The notes below the pieces were generated by a model. It was given only the letters and a program-made list of their open reading frames with translations. It searched no databases and was not told where the DNA came from. Shown piece by piece: positions 1 through 5,124 of a stretch of DNA of 5,124 bases. Positions within the stretch are counted from its first letter, which is position 1; each line of letters opens with the position of its first letter. The stretch is from Bacteroidales bacterium (lineage in GTDB: Bacteria > Bacteroidota > Bacteroidia > Bacteroidales > SMBSF39), in NCBI GenBank assembly GCA_021107685.1, contig JAIOSH010000358.1, forward strand, positions 1 to 5,124, written 5' to 3'. The position numbers were made by a program, and so were the translations under genes.

Positions 1-201
1 TCGCTTCCTTCGGCACAGGGATTCAATTACGATTGTAAAGGAATGATAATGGGGGTAGATTATAAGCTTGGAGAAAATGTATTTATAAGAGGACAAATTG
101 AAGTATCCAATGGTCAAAGTCCATACAGGAACAGGTCGTATATTAATCCAATGCGTAATTTTCACTTACCTTCTTTTTTCACACCAGACAATCCATTTTA
201 A
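1..201 (+). CDS. C-terminal fragment of unidentified protein, possibly outer-membrane beta-barrel
   Basis: An open frame enters from the left edge in frame 1 and ends at TAA 199-201, giving 66 residues; the start lies outside the window. I do not recognise the family. The middle part (about residues 15-40, around KGMIMGVDYKLGENVFIRGQ) alternates polar and hydrophobic/aromatic residues like beta-strands joined by a short turn. The last residue is Phe, as in many outer-membrane barrel proteins, but the final stretch (FFTPDNPF) is not a textbook barrel strand, so the outer-membrane idea is only inference. Its stop lies 6 bases before the ATG of the YoeB remnant and in the same frame, so this end could be a natural C-terminus or the product of the deletion that removed the toxin's N-terminus. 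It may equally be a pseudogene fragment. Confidence 0.5.
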   Translation, partial: SLPSAQGFNYDCKGMIMGVDYKLGENVFIRGQIEVSNGQSPYRNRSYINPMRNFHLPSFFTPDNPF

Positions 202-207
202 AAAAAA

Positions 208-396
208 ATGAAAAGGATAAAAGAGTTAATCAAGGATATTTCATGGAATCCATTTTCAGGGATTGGAAAGCCTGAACCATTAAAACACAAGTATAAAGGA
301 TATTGGTCCCGAAGAATAGATGGAGAACATTGATTGATTTATCAAGTCAAAGATGAAGAAATTCGTATTGTAAAATGTAGATTTCATTATGATTAG
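208..396 (+). pseudogene. yoeB: YoeB/Txe-family toxin remnant, 5'-truncated and with in-frame TGA
   Basis: Reading from ATG 208 gives 41 codons, a TGA at 331-333, then 20 more codons in the same frame to TAG 394-396. The translation matches YoeB-family mRNA interferases, which cut mRNA in the ribosomal A site: KELIKD, NPFSGIGKPEPLKH and GYWSRRIDGEH before the stop, then LIYQVKDEEIRIVKCRFHYD after it. Against E. coli YoeB (84 aa, recalled) the alignment is gap-free from about residue 24 to the C-terminus. About 23 N-terminal residues are therefore missing, and the internal TGA sits at the position of catalytic Arg65. Equivalents of Glu46 (in GKPEPLKH), His83 and Tyr84 (in CRFHYD) are kept. No YefM-type antitoxin gene lies upstream. 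Two independent lesions make a functional toxin very unlikely. A TGA from CGA by one C-to-T change is the simplest origin (inference). Confidence 0.88.
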
Positions 397-512
397 GAAC
401 AAATGGGTAATAACAGCACCTATACCCAATGGGTGATGAAGTACTTTTTAGAAAGAGAAGAAACACACAGATTATGAAGGAATAAACATTATTTATGTAA
501 AAAGTTAGAAAA
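397..512. other. Short degenerate stretch between toxin remnant and nuclease gene
   Basis: No gene can be supported here. A 24-codon ORF (ATG 403 to TGA 475-477) has no recognisable motif. The stretch contains a direct repeat AATGGGT (402-408 and 428-434), and TGGGTA (404-409) can pair with TACCCA (423-428) across a 13-base loop. I find no TAnnTTTG promoter box and no Shine-Dalgarno before the nuclease start. It is probably leftover sequence from the locus that carried the toxin. Confidence 0.4.
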
Positions 513-1562
513 ATGGGATTAAGTAAACGATATGATTCTGAATATACTGAGTGGCTTAATGAGTTGAAAATAAAAATTCAAAGCACTCAAATAAGAGCAG
601 CCCTTTCTGCAAATAAGGAAATGATTCTTTTATACTGGGAATTTGGTAAAGAACTATACGAAAAACAGGAAGAAAAAGGATGGGGAAATGCCGTTGTTGA
701 TTCACTTGCAAAAGATTTGAGGGAAGAATTTCCAAACTTGAAAGGATTTTCCCGGAGAAATCTGTTTTACATGAAGAGCTTTTATATATTTTATAAAGTA
801 GATTTTGAAAAAGTGCAACAGCTTGTTGCACAAATTCCATGGGGACACAATATCCGAATAATCAGCAAATCAAGAAGTCTTAAAAAAGCAATATTTTACC
901 TGAATGAGACTTTTGAAAATAATTGGTCGCGAGATATTTTGGACATGCAGATAGAAACTAATTTGTTTGAAAGAAAAGGAAAAGCCATCACAAATTTTTC
1001 AAGAGCCTTACCAGAACCAAATTCAGATTTAGCAAATCAAACCTTGAAAGATCCATACCTCTTTGATTTCCTGACTTTGAAGAAAGATGCTGACGAACAT
1101 AGTATTGAAGAACAACTGACCAAACATATCACTCAATTTTTGCTGGAATTAGGAACTGGATTTGCATTTATTGGCCGGCAATATCATTTGGAAATAGGCA
1201 AAAAAGACTTTTACATTGATTTGCTGTTTTATCATACAAAACTTAGGTGTTATGTAGTTGTTGAATTGAAAGCTAAAAGTTTCAAGCCAGAACATGCCGG
1301 AAAATTGAGCTTTTATCTTTCTGCAGTTGATGATATTCTGAAAACTGAAATAGATAATCCGACAATTGGAATCATATTGTGTCGAATGAAAAATAAGATA
1401 GAAGCAGAATATGCTTTGCGAGGAATATCACAACCGATTGGAGTAGCAGAATATCAATTAAGTAAATCTGTTCCAGAAAATATAAAATCGGAATTACCAA
1501 GTATAGAAGAAATAGAACTGGCTTCAATAAGGGCTATAAATAAAGGCGAGGATAATGAATAA
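513..1562 (+). CDS. DUF1016/YhcG-family PD-(D/E)XK nuclease
   Basis: A complete 349-residue protein, close to the usual length of this family. The N-terminal DUF1016 domain (about residues 10-160) has the typical YWEFGKELYEKQ, GWGNAVVDSLAKDL, FSRRNLFYMKSFY and QIPWGHNI blocks. The C-terminal YhcG-type nuclease domain (about 175-320) carries the PD-(D/E)XK signature: Glu199/Glu200 in the leading helix, Asp236 in DFYIDLLFYH (Asp232 is also near), and Glu251-Leu-Lys253 in VVVELKAK, followed by FKPEHAGKLSFYLSAVDD. All expected metal-binding residues are present, so it should be catalytically able. The family is predicted to be a DNA-acting nuclease and is often found near restriction systems and other mobile or defence genes; its substrate is not established from sequence. 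ATG 513 is the first in-frame start after a TAA at 498-500. There is no Shine-Dalgarno, as is usual in Bacteroidota. No hsdM, hsdS or hsdR is visible in the window, so it stands alone here. Confidence 0.9.
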   Translation: MGLSKRYDSEYTEWLNELKIKIQSTQIRAALSANKEMILLYWEFGKELYEKQEEKGWGNAVVDSLAKDLREEFPNLKGFSRRNLFYMKSFYIFYKVDFEKVQQLVAQIPWGHNIRIISKSRSLKKAIFYLNETFENNWSRDILDMQIETNLFERKGKAITNFSRALPEPNSDLANQTLKDPYLFDFLTLKKDADEHSIEEQLTKHITQFLLELGTGFAFIGRQYHLEIGKKDFYIDLLFYHTKLRCYVVVELKAKSFKPEHAGKLSFYLSAVDDILKTEIDNPTIGIILCRMKNKIEAEYALRGISQPIGVAEYQLSKSVPENIKSELPSIEEIELASIRAINKGEDNE

Positions 1563-1689
1563 CTTGAAAGTAGATAACCTGTATCAACTTTTTCAGGTGT
1601 TGATAGTAACCTGCTGCACATTCCGCCACTATTTATTGCCCAAACATTTGTACGTCATACACAAGACTGAACTTACGAAAATATATTAG
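1555..1689 (+). CDS. Doubtful 44-residue ORF overlapping nuclease 3' end
   Basis: ATG 1555 lies inside the nuclease stop region, giving an 8-base overlap in another frame, and runs 44 codons to TAG 1687-1689. The overlap resembles translational coupling of a downstream operon gene. The start (MNNLKVDNLYQLFQVLIV) could be a real N-terminus; the rest (CCTFRHYLLPKHLYVIHK) does not look like a conserved domain and I do not recognise it. It may be the truncated head of a former partner gene of the nuclease, or chance. The DNA at 1577-1613 is also rich in inverted repeats, which favours a non-coding reading. Confidence 0.2.
   Translation: MNNLKVDNLYQLFQVLIVTCCTFRHYLLPKHLYVIHKTELTKIY
1577..1613. 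repeat. Overlapping inverted repeats just after nuclease gene
   Basis: TATCAAC (1582-1588) pairs perfectly with GTTGATA (1599-1605) across 10 bases. A second, mutually exclusive set is ACCTG (1577-1581) with CAGGT (1594-1598), and CAGGT again with ACCTG (1609-1613). The stretch starts 15 bases after the nuclease stop. No T-run follows, so it is not a classic intrinsic terminator; it could be an RNA 3' structure or a recombination scar. Confidence 0.35.
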
Positions 1690-1716
1690 ATTTTATAAAT
1701 ATTAAAATAATCCGAT

Positions 1717-1746
1717 AATTGACATTTGCTATTTTTCCTGTCAATT
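1717..1746 (+). promoter_or_regulatory. Perfect 8-bp inverted repeat upstream of K+ channel gene
   Basis: AATTGACA (1717-1724) and TGTCAATT (1739-1746) are exact reverse complements separated by 14 bases, and the right arm runs into further T residues (1747-1749). It lies 47 bases before the channel start and upstream of the -7-like box. Two readings fit: a weak AT-rich terminator for transcription coming from the nuclease side, or a dimer-protein operator controlling the channel operon. Sequence alone does not decide between them. Confidence 0.4.
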
Positions 1747-1765
1747 TTTAATTTCTAAATATTTT

Positions 1766-1773
1766 TAAATTTG
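1766..1773 (+). promoter_or_regulatory. Candidate Bacteroidota -7 box (TAAATTTG) for channel operon
   Basis: TAAATTTG matches the Bacteroidota -7 consensus TAnnTTTG exactly and ends 19 bases before the channel ATG, giving a short leader. No TTG is found at the usual 17-23 base spacing upstream, so only half the promoter signature is present. In DNA this AT-rich the box can occur by chance. Confidence 0.35.
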
Positions 1774-1792
1774 CAAAAGAAAATATCATATT

Positions 1793-2620
1793 ATGGATAA
1801 AAGAGATAATATTGTATCTATGTCCGAATGGAGAATTCGTTTGCATGAAATTATTTTTGAAGCTGATACAAAATCAGGTAAAACCTTTGACATTATACTC
1901 TTAATTTCAATTCTTCTCAGTGTTATTACAGTATTGCTTGATAGTGTAAAATACATCAATGCTGAAATTGGCAATATACTTTTTATAGCAGAATGGTTTT
2001 TTACAATATTATTTTCTGTTGAATATGTTTTAAGGATTATTTCAACAAAAAAAGCTTTTAAATATATTTTCAGTTTTTATGGTGTTATTGATCTGCTTGC
2101 CATACTGCCTACTTACCTGAGTTTGGTTTTAACAGGCTCACAGTTTCTTATTGTTATTCGTATTCTAAGATTATTGCGGGTATTCAGAGTGCTGAAACTG
2201 GCAAGGTATGTTCAGGCTTCAAGGTATTTATTAATTGCATTAAAACAAAGCAGGCATAAAATTACCGTATTTATAGAAGTAGTTTTAGCTTTGGTAATTA
2301 TTATGGGTTCTTTTATGTATTTGATTGAAGGTCCTGAAAATGGTTTTACAAGTATTCCGCAAAGTATTTACTGGGCAATCGTAACCCTTACAACTGTCGG
2401 GTATGGTGATATTGCACCTGCAACTGTTTTAGGACAGGTATTGGCTTCGGTAATTATGATCATTGGTTATTCAATTATTGCTGTACCTACCGGCATAATA
2501 ACTGTTGAAATGGCTATGGCAAAATCACAGCTTATCAATACACAGGTTTGTTCAAATTGTAATAAGTCGAACCATGATAATGATGCGGAGTATTGTAAAT
2601 ATTGTGGAACAAAGCTGTAA
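1793..2620 (+). CDS. Voltage-gated potassium channel (6-TM, Kv-type) with C-terminal zinc ribbon
   Basis: A 275-residue inner-membrane channel that should pass K+ with voltage-dependent opening. Hydrophobic segments fit S1 (about 32-49), S2 (63-83, with acidic Glu77), S3 (90-107, with Asp100), S4 (116-138), S5 (157-176) and S6 (214-240). S4 carries basic residues at every third position: Arg123, Arg126, Arg129, Arg132, Lys135. The pore loop has the canonical K+ selectivity filter TVGYGD at 201-206, and S6 has a Pro232 hinge (AVPTGI). After S6 there is no RCK/TrkA-N domain; instead residues 253-271 form a four-Cys zinc-ribbon-like motif, CxxC (253, 256) and CxxC (268, 271). The ATG at 1793 has no Shine-Dalgarno but is well placed after a TAnnTTTG box. 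It begins a co-directional set, with the methyltransferase gene starting 23 bases after its stop. Database entries for such proteins are often named simply 'ion transporter'. Confidence 0.94.
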   Translation: MDKRDNIVSMSEWRIRLHEIIFEADTKSGKTFDIILLISILLSVITVLLDSVKYINAEIGNILFIAEWFFTILFSVEYVLRIISTKKAFKYIFSFYGVIDLLAILPTYLSLVLTGSQFLIVIRILRLLRVFRVLKLARYVQASRYLLIALKQSRHKITVFIEVVLALVIIMGSFMYLIEGPENGFTSIPQSIYWAIVTLTTVGYGDIAPATVLGQVLASVIMIIGYSIIAVPTGIITVEMAMAKSQLINTQVCSNCNKSNHDNDAEYCKYCGTKL

Positions 2621-2635
2621 CCGGTAATATTTTTG
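2602..2635 (+). promoter_or_regulatory. Candidate internal promoter before methyltransferase gene
   Basis: TATTTTTG (2628-2635) matches the TAnnTTTG -7 consensus and TTG (2602-2604) lies 23 bases upstream, within the range described for Flavobacterium promoters. It ends 8 bases before the ATG at 2644, which leaves almost no leader, and its left part is inside the channel coding sequence. It may give extra expression of the two downstream genes, or be chance in AT-rich DNA. Confidence 0.25.
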
Positions 2636-2643
2636 ATTAACTT

Positions 2644-3354
2644 ATGAATAATCTAAATATCAATCCTTTTGCTAAAGCTTTTTGGGATTATTATAATGGT
2701 AATAAATCTGCTGAGATTATTGTCCATTGCAATAAGGGAGATGATGATATAATTCCTGTAAAATATTTTTTCAGGAATTATGATGAACTTCCTGAATTGG
2801 AAAAAATTGCCATTAACAATTGCAAAGGAAAAATTATTGATGTTGGTGCAGGTTCAGGATGTCATTCTCTTATTCTTCAATCATTAGGAATGTATGTAAA
2901 AGCTGTGGATATTTCAAAAGAACTTGTTGAATTAATGAATAAAAGAGGCATTATTAATACTTGTCATATTGATGCATTTAATTTGAAAGATGAGATTTTT
3001 GATACTATTCTGCTTTTAATGAATGGTATAGGATTTGTAAAGGATTTTAACGGCTTAAAGAAATTTTTATCAAGGGCAAAAAAAATATTAAATCCAAATA
3101 GTCAAATTATATTGGATTCTTCTGATATTAATTATTTATTTACCGAAGACGATGGCTCGGTACGTATTGATATGAATTCAAATTATTATGGTGAAATAAT
3201 TTATCAGGTAGAATATAATGGAATTTTGGGAAATAAATTTAAATGGTTATTCGTTGATTTCTATACATTAAATAATATTTCCAATGAGATAGGTTATAAT
3301 TGTGAATTACTTTATGAAGATGACCACTTTAATTATCTTGCTAAATTATCATAA
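2644..3354 (+). CDS. Class I SAM-dependent methyltransferase, substrate unknown
   Basis: A 236-residue soluble protein with a Rossmann-type methyltransferase fold. Motif I is IIDVGAGSGCHSL (residues 64-76), which binds S-adenosylmethionine; the acidic end of the second strand is Asp89 in VKAVDIS, expected to hold the ribose hydroxyls; LLLMNGIGFV (123-132) is the motif IV region. The N-terminal lead (NPFAKAFWDYYNGN, then YFFRNYDELPELE) matches a Bacteroidota group of small, usually unnamed methyltransferases. Residues about 160-200 form an insertion between late core strands and could shape a substrate pocket. Nothing seen points to DNA, RNA, protein or small-molecule substrates in particular; there is no NPPY or similar amino-methyltransferase motif. 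The gene starts 23 bases after the channel gene, and its TAA shares one base with the ATG of the protease gene (TAATG), so translation of the two is probably coupled. Confidence 0.88.
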   Translation: MNNLNINPFAKAFWDYYNGNKSAEIIVHCNKGDDDIIPVKYFFRNYDELPELEKIAINNCKGKIIDVGAGSGCHSLILQSLGMYVKAVDISKELVELMNKRGIINTCHIDAFNLKDEIFDTILLLMNGIGFVKDFNGLKKFLSRAKKILNPNSQIILDSSDINYLFTEDDGSVRIDMNSNYYGEIIYQVEYNGILGNKFKWLFVDFYTLNNISNEIGYNCELLYEDDHFNYLAKLS

Positions 3355-4970
3355 TGAAACAAAATACATTTAAAAAAAATTTAATAAACATAGGGTTTAT
3401 TTTAATTATCGTAATTTTTATTTTAGGCAAAGGATTTGCACAACATTACGACCCAAAAACAACTATTCAGAAATATGCAAGTGCAATACAGATTATTAGT
3501 TTTGCTTATGTTGATACTGTTAATGAACCGGCATTAGTAGAAAAAGCTATTATATCAACACTCAATGAACTTGATCCACATTCACAGTATATATCAAAAA
3601 AGGATTTGAAAAAAGCTAATGAGCCTTTAGAAGGGAATTTTGAAGGAATTGGCATAACATATCAAATATTCAGGGATACTATTTTAGTGATTGCACCTAT
3701 ACCCGGCGGGCCGTCTGAGAAATTAGGAATTATGGCAGGTGATAAAATTGTAAAAATTGAAGGAGAGGATGCCACAGGTGATATACTTGATAAAAATTTT
3801 GTGTTTAAAAGATTACGTGGCAAGAAAGGCACAAAAGTAGATGTTAGCATTTTTCGTAAAGGAAAAAAAGATTTGATTGATTATACTATTGTTCGTGATA
3901 AAATACCTATTAATAGTATTGATGCTTCATTTATGGCAGCACCGGAAATCGGGTATATTAAAATAAATAAATTTTCGAGGACTACAATGGATGGATTTCA
4001 TAAATCATTAAACAAACTCCAAAAAGAAGGCATGACTATGCTGATTCTTGATCTAAGGGGGAATTCCGGAGGGTTTATGGATGTTGCCATTGATCTTGCT
4101 GATGAATTTCTTGAAAATGGTAAATTGGTTGTTTATACTGAGGGTATTTCCAGTCCTACAAGAAAATACAAAGCAACACAAAAAGGAAGTTATGAAAAAG
4201 GAAAACTTGTTGTATTAATTGATGAAGGTTCGGCTTCGGCAAGTGAAATCGTTTCAGGAGCTATACAGGACTGGGACAGAGGTATTGTTATTGGCAGAAG
4301 ATCTTTTGGAAAAGGCTTGGTGCAAAGACCGTTTTTTTTGCCTGACAGTTCTGTAATAAGACTTACAATTGCCCGCTATCATACACCTACCGGCAGATGT
4401 ATTCAGAAACCCTATGATGAAGGATATAAAAAATATCGTAATGATTTTTATAACAGATTAGAACATGGAGAATTAATCAATCCTGACAGTATTAACTTCC
4501 CTGATTCCCTGAAATATTTTACTCCTCATAACAGAATAGTATACGGTGGCGGAGGAATTATGCCTGATGTGTTTGTGCCATTGGATTCTACATGGATCTC
4601 CGATTATTATATCAATTTACAACGAAAAGGGATTATTAATGATTTTATTCTGGAATATATTGAAAACGAAAGGGAAAACTTAAATAAAAAATATTCTTTA
4701 TTTAATAAGTTTTCTGAAAAGTTTGTAATTGATGATGCATTTATGAATAACTTCATTGAAGTTGCTGAAAACAAAGATGTTGAAATGGACGAAGAACAAT
4801 TCAAAGCTTCTGAAGAAATTTTAAAGTACCGGTTAAAAGCATTGATTGCTCGTAATTTATGGGATAATAATTCGTATTTTGAAATAATGTTACAGATTGA
4901 TGACGGATTCATGAAAGCAATAGAAATTTTGCAGGATGGATCTTTATTTGCAGAATTGAAAATATATTAA
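3354..4970 (+). CDS. S41-family C-terminal processing protease (CtpA-like), secreted
   Basis: A 538-residue serine protease of the tail-specific (S41A) family. Residues 1-29 look like a Sec signal peptide: basic start (KQNTFKKN), hydrophobic core, and a likely signal peptidase I site after GFA-29; mature enzyme would act in the periplasm or be attached to an envelope. Next come a helical N-terminal part with the family's LDPHSQYIS block (73-81), a PDZ domain (about 92-175, with GIGITY and APIPGGPSEKLGIMAGDKI) that recognises substrate C-termini, and the catalytic core (about 185-345). The Ser/Lys/Gln catalytic set reads Ser295 in GSASASE, Lys320 in SFGKGLVQ and Gln324; the 25- and 4-residue spacings equal those known for CtpB, so it should be active. 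LDLRGNSGG at 232-240 is another family signature. A long C-terminal part (about 345-538) is typical of Bacteroidota members. Its ATG overlaps the methyltransferase stop by one base and has no Shine-Dalgarno. No natural substrate can be named. Confidence 0.95.
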   Translation: MKQNTFKKNLINIGFILIIVIFILGKGFAQHYDPKTTIQKYASAIQIISFAYVDTVNEPALVEKAIISTLNELDPHSQYISKKDLKKANEPLEGNFEGIGITYQIFRDTILVIAPIPGGPSEKLGIMAGDKIVKIEGEDATGDILDKNFVFKRLRGKKGTKVDVSIFRKGKKDLIDYTIVRDKIPINSIDASFMAAPEIGYIKINKFSRTTMDGFHKSLNKLQKEGMTMLILDLRGNSGGFMDVAIDLADEFLENGKLVVYTEGISSPTRKYKATQKGSYEKGKLVVLIDEGSASASEIVSGAIQDWDRGIVIGRRSFGKGLVQRPFFLPDSSVIRLTIARYHTPTGRCIQKPYDEGYKKYRNDFYNRLEHGELINPDSINFPDSLKYFTPHNRIVYGGGGIMPDVFVPLDSTWISDYYINLQRKGIINDFILEYIENERENLNKKYSLFNKFSEKFVIDDAFMNNFIEVAENKDVEMDEEQFKASEEILKYRLKALIARNLWDNNSYFEIMLQIDDGFMKAIEILQDGSLFAELKIY

Positions 4971-4972
4971 TT

Positions 4973-5124
4973 CTATTTAATAAACAATAATTCCCGATAT
5001 TTAGGCATAGGCCAAAGCTCATCATCAACTAATAATTCAAGTTTATCAACATGATAGCGGATTTGTTCAATCAAAGGCAAAACATTTAAATTATATGCAA
5101 TTGCTTTTTTTTCGGAATTTTCAA
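4973..5124 (-). CDS. glnN: Type III glutamine synthetase, C-terminal end (partial)
   Basis: On the minus strand an open frame enters from the right edge and ends at TAG (plus-strand CTA 4973-4975), giving the last 49 residues. The sequence LPLIEQIRYHVDKLELLVDD followed by WPMPKYRELLFIK matches the C-terminal helix and WP-x-P-x-Y-x-x-LLF ending of type III glutamine synthetases, the large (about 700-residue) dodecameric enzymes that make glutamine from glutamate, ammonia and ATP and are common in Bacteroidota. No active-site residues fall in this piece, so the call rests on the C-terminal signature alone. The gene is convergent with the protease gene, with only two bases (4971-4972) between the stop codons, so the two transcripts must overlap at their 3' ends. 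Confidence 0.78.
   Translation of the reverse strand, partial: ENSEKKAIAYNLNVLPLIEQIRYHVDKLELLVDDELWPMPKYRELLFIK

Noticed and set aside
331..333. TGA read as a sense codon (alternative genetic code or recoding) in the YoeB frame
   Set aside because: The position calls for arginine, which no known UGA reassignment supplies. The toxin also lacks its N-terminus, so plain pseudogenisation explains both. No intact gene here contains an in-frame TGA, and Trp is written TGG.
403..477. 24-codon ORF between the toxin remnant and the nuclease
   Set aside because: Too short, no recognisable motif, no promoter or ribosome-binding signal; most likely chance continuation of the same frame after the toxin stop.
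556..840. Minus-strand ORF inside the nuclease gene
   Set aside because: It lies wholly opposite a strongly conserved coding sequence and has no recognisable domain; it is an antisense shadow. The same applies to the minus-strand frames at 1786-1974, 3662-3850 and 4607-4912.
1582..1605. Integron attC-like site
   Set aside because: TATCAAC and GTTGATA resemble the RYYYAAC/GTTRRRY core pair but fail the consensus at more than one base, the spacing is very short, and no integrase or cassette array is present.
1719..1747. Sigma70-type promoter with TTGACA -35
   Set aside because: TTGACA is present at 1719-1724, but no TATAAT-like box follows at 16-18 bases, and Bacteroidota primary sigma factors use a different consensus. 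The hexamer is part of the inverted repeat.
1..5124. CRISPR array, tRNA, rRNA or insertion sequence
   Set aside because: No regularly spaced direct repeats, no cloverleaf-type sequence, no rRNA motif and no transposase-like ORF or terminal inverted repeats were seen on either strand.

Overview
The window looks like chromosomal DNA from an AT-rich Bacteroidota (Bacteroidales/Marinilabiliales/Flavobacteriales-like). The evidence is the C-terminal end of a type III glutamine synthetase, a Bacteroidota-style S41 C-terminal protease, the absence of Shine-Dalgarno sequences before start codons, TAnnTTTG -7-like promoter elements, and TAA or TAG stops on every intact gene. Genus and species cannot be read from it.

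Layout. (1) Bases 1-1690 are accessory in character. They hold the C-terminal 66 codons of an unidentified, possibly outer-membrane protein (1-201), a dead YoeB-family toxin (208-396), a short degenerate stretch, a complete DUF1016/YhcG-type PD-(D/E)XK nuclease (513-1562), and a small doubtful ORF that overlaps the end of the nuclease gene (1555-1689). (2) Bases 1690-1792 are a regulatory intergenic region with a perfect 8-bp inverted repeat and a -7-like box. (3) Bases 1793-4970 hold three tightly packed, co-directional genes: a six-TM voltage-gated K+ channel with a C-terminal zinc ribbon, a class I SAM-dependent methyltransferase, and a secreted S41 processing protease. The methyltransferase stop and the protease start overlap by one base. 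(4) Bases 4973-5124 are the 3' end of a convergent type III glutamine synthetase gene, two bases from the protease stop.

How the genes relate. The channel, methyltransferase and protease are probably co-transcribed, but nothing in the sequence gives them one pathway; this looks like a housekeeping-type cluster. The YoeB remnant beside the DUF1016 nuclease suggests turnover of toxin/defence-type cargo next to that cluster. The clearest oddity is that the toxin's premature TGA falls exactly on the family's catalytic arginine. I see no CRISPR array, tRNA, rRNA, insertion sequence or clearly new multi-gene system.
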